Notes: generated from the letters alone by a model not told the origin. Counted from the first letter of the stretch, positions 9,086-18,621 are shown. The stretch: 64,000 bases of DNA from Flavobacterium coralii (GCF_019891545.1 NZ_JAHDIU010000001.1:372001-436000); one strand, 5' to 3'. Numbers and translations are program-made.

Positions 9086-10701
9086 TGCTTTTCAACAGTA
9101 ATAAAAAATTCATTTGTTTTGACCTCGACATCGTCGAGGTCTTCTACTTTATCAATATATTTTTCATCCCATATTGTAGTAGGCATAAGGCGTATTTCTT
9201 TACCATCTACCATAATATCTACAGGCATTGCAAAACCTTCTACATCAGTTTTCCATCGGCATCCAAAAAGCCCCTTAAACATTTTTATCTCTAAAACTGG
9301 TATATCTTTGTGGTTTAAGTACTGCCTGAAAACAGGCGTAAGGTTAATGCCGCTTTCTTTATTAAAAAAGTTTATAACAGTTTCTGTATCTATTACCTGC
9401 TTGCGGTAAGTATTGGCATATTTTAAAAGCATGTCCCACCATTTGGCATCATTATTAACTATGTGCCTTATTGTATTAAGCATTAATGCTCCTTTAAAGT
9501 ACATATCTCCCGAGCCTTCTTTATTAACACCGAATACTCCTATAACGGGTTTATCATTCTGCACATTCCTGCGCTGCCCGTTAATATACTTCATTGCCTT
9601 TTCATACCCATAGCGGCACTCTATATAAACAGATTCCGTATAGGTGGTAAAGCTTTCGTGTATCCACATATCGGCAATATCTTTACTGGTAATGCTGTTG
9701 CCAAACCATTCGTGCCCGCTTTCGTGTATGGTTATGTAATCAAACAACAGGCCTACTCCTGTAAAAGAGAGGTCGCCACCCATGTAGCCCTTCCTGTACT
9801 TATTTCCATAGGCTACAGCGCTTTGGTGTTCCATACCCAGGTAAGGTGTTTCTACAAGTTTATAGCCATCTTCATAAAAAGGATATTGCCCGAACTTTTC
9901 CTGAAAGCATTCAAGCATTGGTTTTACTTCTTCAAAATGCTTAATTGCCTTCTCTTTATTGTCTTTCAGCACATAATAGTCAAGGTCGAGTCCGTTAAGG
10001 TTGTCGTGTATATGCGCGTAGTCGGCAATGTTAACGGTAATGTCATAATTATTAATGGGGTTAACAACTTCCCAGTCCCATCGGGTATAGCCGTTGCCTA
10101 AGTCTTTACTGCCCTTAAAACGCCCGTTGCTGACATTCATGAGTCCGTTAGGTACTGCCACTTTAATAGTTGCGCCGTTATCAGGCTCATCTGTCTGATG
10201 GTCTTTTACCGGGTACCAAAGGCTGGCGCCTGTTCCCTGAACGGCAACGCCAACCCACGGTTTACCATTGTTATCTTTGTTGAAAACAAAGCCGCCATCC
10301 CACGGGGCATTGCGTGCTACAACGGGTTTACCGCTGTAATAAAATTTTAATTTCTCTTTGTTGCCTGCTTTAAGCTCATTTGGAAAGCTGATAAATACAG
10401 CATCATTATCCCGTTTGTAGTCCAGTTTTTTGTTGTTATGAATAATGCTGTCAACCTTCATGTTCTCAAAAAGGTCAAGCTGTATGCGTTTTGTATCGTC
10501 TAAAACCTCAAAGCTGATTTCATTATACCCGCTGATGTATTTTTTATCAGGATCTATTTTTATATCCAGTGCATAATGCAGCACATTAAATGCTGTACGC
10601 TCAGGGCGCAGCCCTCCCTGCAGGCTGTCACGCCTTGTATATGTTTGTGCCTGTAAATATGTTATGCTTAGCAGTAAAAGCGGTATAAAAATCTTTTTCA
10701 T
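9082..10701 (-). CDS. M1-family metallopeptidase, secreted
   Basis: A 539-residue zinc aminopeptidase-like protein with a signal peptide (about 1-19, LLLLSITYLQAQ). The N-terminal beta domain (FNVLHYALDIKIDPDKKYIS) is followed by the substrate motif GMEHQS and the zinc site HESGHEWFGNS with the third ligand Glu 18 residues on in WIHESFTTY. It lacks the large C-terminal helical domain of full M1 enzymes, which is normal for this Bacteroidota subgroup. It follows the esterase gene by 2 bases, suggesting one transcript and a joint extracytoplasmic hydrolytic role. Confidence 0.88.
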   Translation of the reverse strand: MKKIFIPLLLLSITYLQAQTYTRRDSLQGGLRPERTAFNVLHYALDIKIDPDKKYISGYNEISFEVLDDTKRIQLDLFENMKVDSIIHNNKKLDYKRDNDAVFISFPNELKAGNKEKLKFYYSGKPVVARNAPWDGGFVFNKDNNGKPWVGVAVQGTGASLWYPVKDHQTDEPDNGATIKVAVPNGLMNVSNGRFKGSKDLGNGYTRWDWEVVNPINNYDITVNIADYAHIHDNLNGLDLDYYVLKDNKEKAIKHFEEVKPMLECFQEKFGQYPFYEDGYKLVETPYLGMEHQSAVAYGNKYRKGYMGGDLSFTGVGLLFDYITIHESGHEWFGNSITSKDIADMWIHESFTTYTESVYIECRYGYEKAMKYINGQRRNVQNDKPVIGVFGVNKEGSGDMYFKGALMLNTIRHIVNNDAKWWDMLLKYANTYRKQVIDTETVINFFNKESGINLTPVFRQYLNHKDIPVLEIKMFKGLFGCRWKTDVEGFAMPVDIMVDGKEIRLMPTTIWDEKYIDKVEDLDDVEVKTNEFFITVEKH

Positions 10702-10703
10702 AA

Positions 10704-11606
10704 TTACCTTTCATATAAGAATTTAAGAATAACATCCATACGCTCCTGCCATGATTTTTCATTATGGGCCGCTCCTTTAAAGGTAAGCGTAACCCAATCA
10801 GTTCCTTCTGTATATCCTTTCTCGCGCATAATGTCATCTACTTTTTCCTGATGGATGCTGTAATACTGGTCTAATGTTTCTGTACCGAGGTCGAAATAAA
10901 TGCGGTGGCTGCCGGACTTCGGCAGGTTTTGGTTGATGTATTTTCGTATTGCCTCAGAGGGGCTCATATAATCATTGTTGAACAGCACCGGCCAGTGGGT
11001 AGATACACAGGCTGCCTGCCCAAATACTTTAGGATATTCACAGAGGGCATAAAGCGATATAAGCCCGCCCATGCTGCTTCCGCAGATGGCTGTGTTGGCT
11101 CTGTCAAAAAGGGTGCGGTAGTTTTTATCTATATATGGCTTTAGTTCTTTTACGATAAATTTAAGGTATTCATCAGCATAAAAATTAGTATTGCTGCCTC
11201 CACGCTCGCTGTTTATTTTTTGCATGGCCTCCTTATCGGCAGCGGTGAGGTATTGTCCTGCTTTTTCGGGGAAATACTCAAAATAACGTAGCGGGGTGCA
11301 CCATGAGGCAACAATAATTACCGGAGCTATACTACCACTGTCTATAAGCTTGCGGGCAGCGTTATCTGCTTCCCAGGCTATATTGCCCATAGCCGTTTCA
11401 GGATTAAAAACATTTTGCCCGTCGTGCATGTACAGCACCGGAAATTTTTTATCAGGATTGGTATAATACTCTTTTGGCAGCCATATTTCTACATTGCGGC
11501 TCATTACATAATCCGACTTAAAATCATCTATTTTGATGAGTTTATCCTGTGCTGCCGCGCTGAAGCATATCATTACCAGTAGTATGTTTGTAATAACTAT
11601 TTTCAT
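10704..11606 (-). CDS. Secreted alpha/beta hydrolase, esterase-D/IroE type
   Basis: A 300-residue protein with a signal peptide (MKIVITNILLVMICFSAAAQ). It has the putative-esterase features VLYMHDGQNVF, the nucleophile elbow GSSMGG (about residue 167), an acidic DLGTE region and a late AAHNEKSWQER with the likely catalytic His. The family includes carbohydrate esterases and siderophore esterases; the substrate here is not known. The start codon directly follows the T run of the upstream terminator hairpin, leaving no room for a normal leader on a transcript from the DUF5723 gene. Confidence 0.82.
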   Translation of the reverse strand: MKIVITNILLVMICFSAAAQDKLIKIDDFKSDYVMSRNVEIWLPKEYYTNPDKKFPVLYMHDGQNVFNPETAMGNIAWEADNAARKLIDSGSIAPVIIVASWCTPLRYFEYFPEKAGQYLTAADKEAMQKINSERGGSNTNFYADEYLKFIVKELKPYIDKNYRTLFDRANTAICGSSMGGLISLYALCEYPKVFGQAACVSTHWPVLFNNDYMSPSEAIRKYINQNLPKSGSHRIYFDLGTETLDQYYSIHQEKVDDIMREKGYTEGTDWVTLTFKGAAHNEKSWQERMDVILKFLYER

Positions 11607-11608
11607 AA

Positions 11609-11636
11609 AAAAACCTGCTGTTTATGCAGCAGGTAA
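11609..11636 (-). terminator. Hairpin with T run abutting the esterase start codon
   Basis: On the minus strand ACCTGCTG, a short loop and CAGCAGGT are followed by seven T residues that run straight into the ATG at 11606. It looks like the terminator of the DUF5723 gene, 25-50 bases after its stop. Confidence 0.75.
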
Positions 11637-11660
11637 GGTAATAATTTTTCTTCAGATTTT

Positions 11661-13004
11661 TTAGAAACCAATCCTGAAGCCTAAATAGGCATCTGCCTGG
11701 TTGGTGTCGCCCAGCGCGGCTGAAAGTATAGAGCCGGAACCCATAAAGAATCCGCCAAGCCTGAATCCGATACCGGCTGTAAAATCGGATACTTCGTTAA
11801 ATGAAAGGGGCGTATAAGCTTCAAAGAATTTGGTAGAATAGCGCGGTGTAAAGCTAACAATGTTCTGAACAACTATCTGGTCGTTCTCCCCATCCTCATT
11901 TAGCTTTTGCTGCACATAACCCGTGATGAACCACTTCTTGTAAACATTCACATCCGCATAAGCAGTAAGCATGGCAGGCAGTTTTACTTTAAAATCTCTT
12001 GCTCCGCCAGTCCTGGCAAGGTAACCGCTTGCAAGCAGTATGTCTTCAATTTCTTCTATACTTTCGGCGTCTTCAAACTGGTTAAGGTCTAAAGATTGCC
12101 CTTCGGGTACATCAAGCGTGTAGTTTGTTGACTCATTATTATCATCTTTAAACGTCATGCTGCCCAGGTTTTTAATGGCAAGCCCTGCATTTATTTTATA
12201 TGTGGTAGAGTCTATAGCTTTCCATTGGTAATTAACCCCTATGTCAGTGCTCAGGCCATTAAGCCCACCCGCAAAGAATTCTGTAAAGTTACCGCTGTCG
12301 CTGAAATCTCCTGCAAGAGAACCCGAATAAGCAAAGTTAACCTGCGCCTGTGCATTGGTTAAAGCGACATCGCCGAAGTTATTGGTTATTGTACCGCTAA
12401 ACCTGCTTGTCGACATGTTGGCGTAAGTGCCGGGGAAAAGCAGGTTAAAAGTCACACCTGCACTAACGCTGTGCCTTTCGTTATTAAAAAGCTCCCTTGC
12501 GGCTGAGAGCCCTATTTCGCCCCATGAAACACCTGTGGCGCGCTGACTGTCGCCATCCAGTATCTCATATACTTCAGATATACTTTCTACACCGCCGTTG
12601 GTAACAGCGTTACCCAGCGTGGTGTTAATATCTACTAATGATGCTTTTACATTAGCCGCAGATGATATACCAAAAGCCCATTTATTTACTTTCATGGCAA
12701 AGGCAGGCCCCAGTATTTCGGCATCTATTCGCATATTAAGCGGCTCATTACCGGCAAAAAGCATCTCTTCAAAATCATCATTTCCGCCCACAAGGTCGCC
12801 AAAGGTCATTTTGTTATTTGCGGCATTAATGCTGAAGTTAAAGATATTAACTTCATAAGTACCCTGCATGTTGGTAAGCTCTGCCGGGTTAAGGTTGGCA
12901 TTTAACAGGCCTACCCGCCTCGAGGTACTTATGCCCGAATAATGCTCTTGGGCAAATGCGGCTGTGCCTAACATTGCCAGTGTTAAGAGTAGTGTTTTTT
13001 TCAT
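11661..13004 (-). CDS. DUF5723-family outer membrane protein
   Basis: A 447-residue protein with a signal peptide (about 1-18, GTAAFAQ). The N-terminus reads HYSGISTSRRVGLLNANLNPAEL, characteristic of the DUF5723 group of Bacteroidota. The rest consists of alternating beta strands (FNFSINAANNKMTFGDLVGG, FGISSAANVKASL) and ends in an aromatic strand, YLGFRIGF, like an outer membrane barrel of the PorV/FadL kind. Function is unknown. It is upstream of the esterase and M1 peptidase on the same strand but separated by a terminator. Confidence 0.75.
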   Translation of the reverse strand: MKKTLLLTLAMLGTAAFAQEHYSGISTSRRVGLLNANLNPAELTNMQGTYEVNIFNFSINAANNKMTFGDLVGGNDDFEEMLFAGNEPLNMRIDAEILGPAFAMKVNKWAFGISSAANVKASLVDINTTLGNAVTNGGVESISEVYEILDGDSQRATGVSWGEIGLSAARELFNNERHSVSAGVTFNLLFPGTYANMSTSRFSGTITNNFGDVALTNAQAQVNFAYSGSLAGDFSDSGNFTEFFAGGLNGLSTDIGVNYQWKAIDSTTYKINAGLAIKNLGSMTFKDDNNESTNYTLDVPEGQSLDLNQFEDAESIEEIEDILLASGYLARTGGARDFKVKLPAMLTAYADVNVYKKWFITGYVQQKLNEDGENDQIVVQNIVSFTPRYSTKFFEAYTPLSFNEVSDFTAGIGFRLGGFFMGSGSILSAALGDTNQADAYLGFRIGF

Positions 13005-13156
13005 TTGTAGTAAGTGTAATGGGTTAATTAGGTTTTGTTAATTTCGTATAAAGTTAGTTAAAATAACAGTGATGCACAGTACCCGATTTAGAATTTATGC
13101 GGTACAGTTGAGTATAATGCAAATTTCAACTATAGTTTATAAAGTGTAAATACCCT

Positions 13157-13861
13157 TTAAAGGGTATTTACAAACGAGCTCCAGACAGCATCATCCGGTG
13201 TCGGGGCAACAATAACTATTTCTTCCTTCTTTACCGGGTGTATAAAAGAAAGCCGCCTTGCATGAAGGCTTATGCCCCCATCGGGGTTACTTCGGGTAAA
13301 ACCATATTTAAGGTCGCCTTTTATGGGGCAGCCTATCGCGGCAAGCTGGGCGCGTATCTGGTGATGACGGCCGGTGTGCAGGTCAACTTCCAATACGTAG
13401 TAATTATCCAGCTTACCTATAACAGTATAGGTGAGGCTTGCATATCGACTGTTGGGCACTTCTTTTATATGTGCCTTGCAAACATTTTTTTTATTGTTAC
13501 GGGTTATGTAGTGTACCAGTGTGGCGTGTTCCTGTTCAGGCTTATTTTTTACAATTGCCCAATAGGTTTTCTGCATTTCGCGCTCTTTAAACATAGCGTT
13601 TAAGCGCTCCATGGCTTTAGATGTTTTTGCAAATATCACAAGGCCGGTAGTAGGCCTGTCTAAACGGTGAACAATACCCACAAATGCATTGCCGGGCTTG
13701 TTATATTTTTCGCGCAGGTATTCATCAACAATTTCGCCAAGTGGCTTATCTCCCGTTTTATCGCCCTGCACAATATCGCCAACACGTTTGTTTATGGCTA
13801 TTATGTGGTTGTCCTCATACAGGACATCTAAATTATCTTTAGTTGAAAGTAAACTCGCCAT
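13157..13861 (-). CDS. RluA-family pseudouridine synthase
   Basis: A 234-residue enzyme that isomerises uridine to pseudouridine in rRNA or tRNA. The catalytic motif HRLDRPTTGL (about residue 65, with the catalytic Asp) is followed by GRHHQIRAQLA and a final FIHPVKKEE block. There is no S4 domain. Length matches the short RluA/RluC group, so the exact target uridine cannot be assigned. It starts 24 bases after panB on the same strand; the pair is often adjacent in Flavobacteriia and is probably cotranscribed. Confidence 0.88.
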   Translation of the reverse strand: MASLLSTKDNLDVLYEDNHIIAINKRVGDIVQGDKTGDKPLGEIVDEYLREKYNKPGNAFVGIVHRLDRPTTGLVIFAKTSKAMERLNAMFKEREMQKTYWAIVKNKPEQEHATLVHYITRNNKKNVCKAHIKEVPNSRYASLTYTVIGKLDNYYVLEVDLHTGRHHQIRAQLAAIGCPIKGDLKYGFTRSNPDGGISLHARRLSFIHPVKKEEIVIVAPTPDDAVWSSFVNTL

Positions 13862-13885
13862 TAAAAATTTTCAAATTACCGAAAA

Positions 13886-14704
13886 TTAATACTGCTCTTT
13901 TTCGTTAGGAAAATCCTTCGCCTTAACATCAGTTACATATTGTGATATGGCCGTTGTCATGCCATCGAATAAATTCATGTACCTGCGCAAAAAGCGAGGG
14001 CTGAATTCATTGTTCATGCCCAACATATCGTGTATAACAAGTACCTGGCCATCTACTCCGCCACCTGCTCCGATACCTATAACAGGTATAGATATGCTTT
14101 CAGCCACCTTTTGGGCAAGGCTTGCAGGAATTTTTTCTAACACAACGGCAAAACAGCCAATACGCTCCAGCATTTTGGCATCTTCCATAAGCTTTTCGGC
14201 TTCTGCATCTTCTTTTGCCCTTACGGTATAAGTACCGAATTTATAAATAGACTGGGGTGTTAAGCCCAAATGCCCCATAACAGGTATGCCTGCGTGCAGT
14301 ATTTTTTTGATAGAGTCTTTAATTTCGCTGCCGCCTTCCATCTTTACGGCGTGTGCGCCGCTTTCTTTCATTATCCTGATGGAAGAACGCAACGCTTCTT
14401 TAGAATCAGACTGGTAGCTCCCGAAAGGTAAATCTACAACTACGAGCGACCTTTGTATAGCCCTTACCACAGAAGAAGCGTGGTATATCATCTGGTCCAG
14501 TGTTATGGGGAGCGTGGTTTCATGCCCCGCCATTACGTTAGAGGCAGAATCGCCTACAAGTATTACATCTACCCCTGCAGTATCTACAATTTTTGCCATA
14601 GTATAATCGTAGGCTGTAAGCATAGATATTTTTTCGCCATTGGCCTTCATTTCAGTCAGCGAGCGGGTAGTAATCCTTTTATAATCTTTTTTTGCTGTAG
14701 ACAT
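13886..14704 (-). CDS. panB: 3-methyl-2-oxobutanoate hydroxymethyltransferase
   Basis: A 272-residue cytoplasmic enzyme of pantothenate synthesis, adding a hydroxymethyl group from methylene-tetrahydrofolate to 2-oxoisovalerate. Diagnostic stretches are [12 protein letters not shown], the metal-binding [28 protein letters not shown] and [10 protein letters not shown], with the catalytic Glu in VVLEKIP. Length is typical. No panC or panD is in the window. Confidence 0.95.
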   Translation of the reverse strand: MSTAKKDYKRITTRSLTEMKANGEKISMLTAYDYTMAKIVDTAGVDVILVGDSASNVMAGHETTLPITLDQMIYHASSVVRAIQRSLVVVDLPFGSYQSDSKEALRSSIRIMKESGAHAVKMEGGSEIKDSIKKILHAGIPVMGHLGLTPQSIYKFGTYTVRAKEDAEAEKLMEDAKMLERIGCFAVVLEKIPASLAQKVAESISIPVIGIGAGGGVDGQVLVIHDMLGMNNEFSPRFLRRYMNLFDGMTTAISQYVTDVKAKDFPNEKEQY

Positions 14705-14825
14705 AACCAGTATTTAAGGCAGTAAAAGTACTAAATTACGGGCAATGCCAGCCCATTTTAATCATTAATTAGGCATTGTGGTAACTTTTAGATATGTTTA
14801 GCTACTTATTGTATAAAACAAAGTA

Positions 14826-15260
14826 ATGAATAAGCTTTTAGTATTACTCACGTCGCTGTTTATGCAATGCGCTTTTGCACAGGATGCTGCCATACGCAGA
14901 ACAGTTGATACTTTTTTTGAAGGGCTGCACAAAGCAGATACGCTCAAAATGCAGTCAGTTTGTTCTGATAAATTGGTTTTGCATACTGTTTATGAGAAAG
15001 GAGGCAATAATGTGCTGATAGCCGAAGACATTAAAAACTTTTATAAATCGATAGCCGAATTACCTCCGGGATTTCAGATTTATGAGCGCCTGCTGAGTTT
15101 TGAAGTAACATCAGACGGACTTATGGCAAATGCGTGGGCTCCCTATGAGTTTTACATCAACGGCAAGCTAAGCCACAGCGGTGTAAACTCATTCAGCCTT
15201 TATAATGATAACGGGCAATGGAAAATAACTTATATTATCGATACCCGTAAAAAGCCCTAA
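14826..15260 (+). CDS. Secreted NTF2-like (SnoaL/DUF4440-type) protein
   Basis: A 144-residue protein with a signal peptide (MNKLLVLLTSLFMQCAFAQ) followed by one NTF2-like cone fold: helix IRRTVDTFFEGLHKADTLKM, strand region KLVLHTVYE, and a C-terminal sheet ending WKITYIIDTRKKP. Such domains act as ligand pockets or small enzymes; nothing fixes the substrate. It is a single gene convergent with the serine deaminase, only 6 bases apart. Confidence 0.78.
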   Translation: MNKLLVLLTSLFMQCAFAQDAAIRRTVDTFFEGLHKADTLKMQSVCSDKLVLHTVYEKGGNNVLIAEDIKNFYKSIAELPPGFQIYERLLSFEVTSDGLMANAWAPYEFYINGKLSHSGVNSFSLYNDNGQWKITYIIDTRKKP

Positions 15261-15266
15261 AGCTGA

Positions 15267-16691
15267 TTAACAGTCTGATATATTTACCGCAACGGCAAGC
15301 CCGCCTTCGCTGGTTTCTTTATATTTATTGTTCATATCCCTTGCGGTTTCCCACATGGTGTTAACCACTTTATCTAAAGGCACCTTTACGTTTTTAGGAT
15401 CTGTTTCCAAAGCAAGTTCGGCAGCATTGATGGCTTTAATTGCGCCCATAGTGTTGCGTTCTATGCACGGTATTTGCACAAGTCCCCCAATAGGGTCGCA
15501 GGTAAGCCCTAAATGGTGTTCCATAGCTATTTCGGCAGCTATAAGGCACTGCTCCGGGTTACCACCCATAAGTTCGCAAAGCGCTGCCGCAGCCATTGCA
15601 GATGACACGCCGATTTCGGCCTGGCAGCCGCCCATTGCAGCCGATATGGTTGCCCCTTTCTTAAAGATACTGCCTATCTCACCCGCAACCATAAGGAACT
15701 GCTTAATCTCTTTTTCGCCCGCGTTGTGGTTTTCTATTACCATATAATACATAAGCACGGCAGGTATAACACCCGCGCTGCCGTTGGTTGGCGCTGTAAC
15801 CACACGTCCCAATGATGCATTAACCTCGTTAACCGAAAGTGCAAAGCAGCTTACCCACTTTAATATCTGCCTGAACTTAACTTCTGTTTTACGGATTACC
15901 TGCAGCCACTCCCACGGGTTGGTGTAAGGCAGTTCGCCAATTAGGTTTTTGTGCATATCAAAAGCCCTGCGGCGCACTTTCAGCCCACCGGGTAATATGC
16001 CCTCTGTATGGCAGCCAATGTACATACACTCCAGCATGGTGTTCCATACACGCATTAGTTCATGGTGTATTTCTTCTTCACTGCGTATCGATTTTTCGTT
16101 TTCGTAAACAATCTCGGATATGCTTTTGTTCTCCTGCCTGGTGAAGTTTAAAAGGTCGTCAGCCTTATCGGTAGGGAAGGGGAAAGCACATTTAATGATT
16201 TCTTTTTCTTTGGCAACAGTGCGTTCTTCTTTAACCACAAAACCACCACCTATTGAATAAAAGGTAGATACATACTGTATTTTGCCTGCCGTTGCCGTAA
16301 AAGTAAGCCCGTTAGCGTGAAACGGTAAAAAGTTTCGGTTGAATACTATATCAACAACGGGATTAAAATCAATCTCACGACTGTTATCAAGCTTCAACTT
16401 ATTGTTGAGGTTAATACCGTCTATAATACCTTCAATATCTTCTACAGGAACATATTCAGGATCTGCACCGCTAAGCCCCAGCATAACGGCAAGGTCGGTA
16501 GCATGGCCTTTACCCGTAAGCGAAAGCGAGCCGTAAAGGTCTACCTTTACGTGCGTAACGTTATCAAAGATACCTTCTTCATGAAGCTCTCTTAGAAGAC
16601 GTTCTGCGGCGCGCCATGGCCCAAGTGTGTGCGAGCTTGAAGGGCCCACACCAATTTTAAGCATATCAAAAACTGAAATACATTCGTTCAT
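15267..16691 (-). CDS. sdaA: L-serine ammonia-lyase, iron-sulfur type
   Basis: A 474-residue single-chain enzyme converting L-serine to pyruvate and ammonia. The beta-type domain (about 1-160, MLKIGVGPSSSHTLGPW) precedes the alpha-type domain with TAPTNGSAGV, GGCQAEIG and LTCDPIGGLVQIPC, which supply cysteines for the oxygen-sensitive 4Fe-4S cluster. Length and order match SdaA of Gram-negative bacteria. It is cytoplasmic and stands alone. Confidence 0.93.
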   Translation of the reverse strand: MNECISVFDMLKIGVGPSSSHTLGPWRAAERLLRELHEEGIFDNVTHVKVDLYGSLSLTGKGHATDLAVMLGLSGADPEYVPVEDIEGIIDGINLNNKLKLDNSREIDFNPVVDIVFNRNFLPFHANGLTFTATAGKIQYVSTFYSIGGGFVVKEERTVAKEKEIIKCAFPFPTDKADDLLNFTRQENKSISEIVYENEKSIRSEEEIHHELMRVWNTMLECMYIGCHTEGILPGGLKVRRRAFDMHKNLIGELPYTNPWEWLQVIRKTEVKFRQILKWVSCFALSVNEVNASLGRVVTAPTNGSAGVIPAVLMYYMVIENHNAGEKEIKQFLMVAGEIGSIFKKGATISAAMGGCQAEIGVSSAMAAAALCELMGGNPEQCLIAAEIAMEHHLGLTCDPIGGLVQIPCIERNTMGAIKAINAAELALETDPKNVKVPLDKVVNTMWETARDMNNKYKETSEGGLAVAVNISDC

Positions 16692-16711
16692 AGCAATACT
16701 ATACTTTTTTG

Positions 16712-16739
16712 CAAAGTTACATTATCTGTAGTGCGCAAA
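16712..16739 (-). promoter_or_regulatory. Probable promoter of the serine deaminase gene
   Basis: On the minus strand TTTG (16739-16736) and TAACTTTG (16719-16712) are separated by 16 bases, near the Bacteroidota -33/-7 layout, ending 21 bases before the ATG at 16691. Confidence 0.45.
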
Positions 16740-16796
16740 GGTAACTAAATTGCTAATACTACAACGATTGAGTGCTAAAATTGTTGATGCTTGAAA

Positions 16797-17459
16797 TTAT
16801 GGTTCTTTAACGATTTGAATAGTTATAGGATATACATCTCTTAATCTATAATTTTCACTACCGGGAAAACGATAAGATATACCAGAAATTTTAACGATAT
16901 TACCTATTTTTAAGCGATTAATATGGTCAATTGCGGTTTCATCCATAGTATTGCCCTGTACTATAAAACCTTTATCTTTCGGAAAATAAACTTCAAAGCT
17001 ATTAATGGTTTCTTTAATGTCTTCCTTATCTCTTACAAAATCATTGAAACTTATAGTAATTATTGCGTTTCGTAATTCTTCTTTGGTCATCAGTACAATA
17101 CAATTGTAGCAGTTTTGACCATTAATCAGGCCAATCGGCCCTTTAATATCTCTGACTTCAAATGTTTTTGTTTCCGTGAGGGTTTTATTTTCCGGCATTA
17201 TAGCCTTAATAGTAATGGTTGCTGTATCACCTGATATACCGGTAACATTAAAATTATAATTACCGATACTATCCTGTTTGATAAGCCCATGTGCAGATGC
17301 AGTAAAAGATATTGCACCAGGTACAGCTATTTTTATTGGGTTTTCTATCCCACGGAATAAAATGCTAGTCCGCTCCGAAGAAATCACAGATATATTATTA
17401 TCTGTTTGGGCAAAAGTGTATAAGGATAACAGCAGTAGCAGTATTAATATTTTTTTCAT
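16797..17459 (-). CDS. Orphan GldM C-terminal-like secreted protein
   Basis: A 220-residue protein with a signal peptide (MKKILILLLLLSLYTFAQ). The mature part resembles the periplasmic C-terminal domains of the gliding/T9SS motor protein GldM. The first domain begins with ISSERTSILFRGIENPIKI and the second with GPIGLINGQNC, ending with a HINRLKIGNIVKISGI stretch as in GldM domain 4. It lacks the GldM transmembrane helix and first two periplasmic domains, so it cannot be the motor subunit. It has its own promoter and lies just after a T9SS-secreted nuclease gene. Function is unknown; the GldM relation is my recognition of the pattern. Confidence 0.65.
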   Translation of the reverse strand: MKKILILLLLLSLYTFAQTDNNISVISSERTSILFRGIENPIKIAVPGAISFTASAHGLIKQDSIGNYNFNVTGISGDTATITIKAIMPENKTLTETKTFEVRDIKGPIGLINGQNCYNCIVLMTKEELRNAIITISFNDFVRDKEDIKETINSFEVYFPKDKGFIVQGNTMDETAIDHINRLKIGNIVKISGISYRFPGSENYRLRDVYPITIQIVKEP

Positions 17460-17476
17460 GTTACAGTGTATTTATA

Positions 17477-17484
17477 CAAACATA
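17477..17484 (-). promoter_or_regulatory. -7 box TATGTTTG before the GldM-like gene
   Basis: The complement reads TATGTTTG (TAnnTTTG), immediately after the terminator of the nuclease gene and 18 bases before the ATG at 17459. The GldM-like gene is therefore its own unit. Confidence 0.5.
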
Positions 17485-17486
17485 AA

Positions 17487-17513
17487 CAAAAAAGCCTCCC
17501 GATAAGGAGGCTT
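17487..17513 (-). terminator. Terminator of the endonuclease I gene
   Basis: On the minus strand AAGCCTCC, a 6-base loop and GGAGGCTT are followed by a T run. It starts 23 bases after the nuclease stop codon. Confidence 0.8.
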
Positions 17514-17535
17514 AAGTTATGGACTAAATAATCTT

Positions 17536-18621
17536 TTAGTTCACTATTATCTTTTTTGCTGCCGATTGCCCACCCGAAGTCATTTTCAGGATATAAAAAC
17601 CGTCAGGAAGGTTTTGCAACTGATAAGTGTTGTTAACCGCTTTTGGCTTTTGTATTTGCTGTATCAACTGCCCGTTAAGGTTTATCAGCTGTATCTCTTC
17701 AAGATTGGTTTCGCTGTAAATGTTTATCTCATTGTTTGCTGCAGGGTTAGGGTAAACAGTAAGTTTAGCCTCAAAAAAGCTGTCGGTAGCGTTAATACCC
17801 CAACGGTCCTGCGCTACTGGCCCACCCCATATTAGGGTTGCAAGATAAGGGTTGTCTATAAAAGGGTTACGGTTGCCCTGTCCCCATGCATTGTTGGCAT
17901 TATTTAAATAAATGTTCCTGTTATCTTCATATTCAGAAACCGGGTCTTCGGCATTCCACTGCAATAAGATTGCAGGCATATTTGGGTCGCTTGTAACAGT
18001 ATTACCCATAACTGCATTGGTAGGTACACATTGGTTAGGATACCTTAAATACATATACATAAGTATCCTTGCCACGTCACCTTTCCATTCATCACCCGGA
18101 TACCAGCCGCTACCGGAGTTCCCTGAATTACCTGAACCTGTTGTATAAAGCTTGTTACCACGTTGCCCATTGCGGTCAACATCACAAGCCCTTAGGTGGT
18201 GCGCATCAGCTCCTGCACCTTCCTGACCTAAATCGGGTGTGCCAAGCGATTGCGGATAAACGTGCTCCCTGTTCCATTCACAGTTAGGATCACCACCGTT
18301 GTTGTTGGCATTCCTGCGCCTGTGGTCGTCATCGTTTGAAGATCCTGCAGGGCAAACACTTTCGCTAAAGCCGTAAAGTAATAACACAAACCCCGGATTA
18401 TCCGGATCCTGGTCTGTAACCTTAAGCGCATTCCAGACACCCGGAGAGTAGCTAAGTTCGTTAATATGTGTAGTAGTTATTTTAGTGGATAGGGCATTTT
18501 TTAAAGCCATGCCGCTCTGGTTAAAGTTAAAACCGTTGTAGTAGGGGGTAGCGGGAGCACCATCCTGTGCAAATACCACACTCGCAATAAGCCCCAGTGC
18601 TAAGGAGTAAATTTTTCTCAT
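17536..18621 (-). CDS. Secreted endonuclease I with T9SS sorting domain
   Basis: A 361-residue protein with a signal peptide (about 1-18, IASVVFAQ). The endonuclease I/NucM domain (about 25-265) shows the metal-site motif NREHVYPQS, HHLRACD and NGQRGNK. A Gly/Asn/Ser-rich loop follows. The last 75 residues (LTVYPNPAANNEINIYS through DGFYILKM to KKIIVN) form a type A T9SS C-terminal sorting domain, so the enzyme is exported by the type IX system and cleaved or anchored at the surface. Such nucleases degrade extracellular DNA for nutrients. Confidence 0.9.
   Translation of the reverse strand: MRKIYSLALGLIASVVFAQDGAPATPYYNGFNFNQSGMALKNALSTKITTTHINELSYSPGVWNALKVTDQDPDNPGFVLLLYGFSESVCPAGSSNDDDHRRRNANNNGGDPNCEWNREHVYPQSLGTPDLGQEGAGADAHHLRACDVDRNGQRGNKLYTTGSGNSGNSGSGWYPGDEWKGDVARILMYMYLRYPNQCVPTNAVMGNTVTSDPNMPAILLQWNAEDPVSEYEDNRNIYLNNANNAWGQGNRNPFIDNPYLATLIWGGPVAQDRWGINATDSFFEAKLTVYPNPAANNEINIYSETNLEEIQLINLNGQLIQQIQKPKAVNNTYQLQNLPDGFYILKMTSGGQSAAKKIIVN

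Noticed and set aside
10628-10837. Small open frame at the esterase/M1 junction
   Set aside because: It is out of frame across two well-supported genes.
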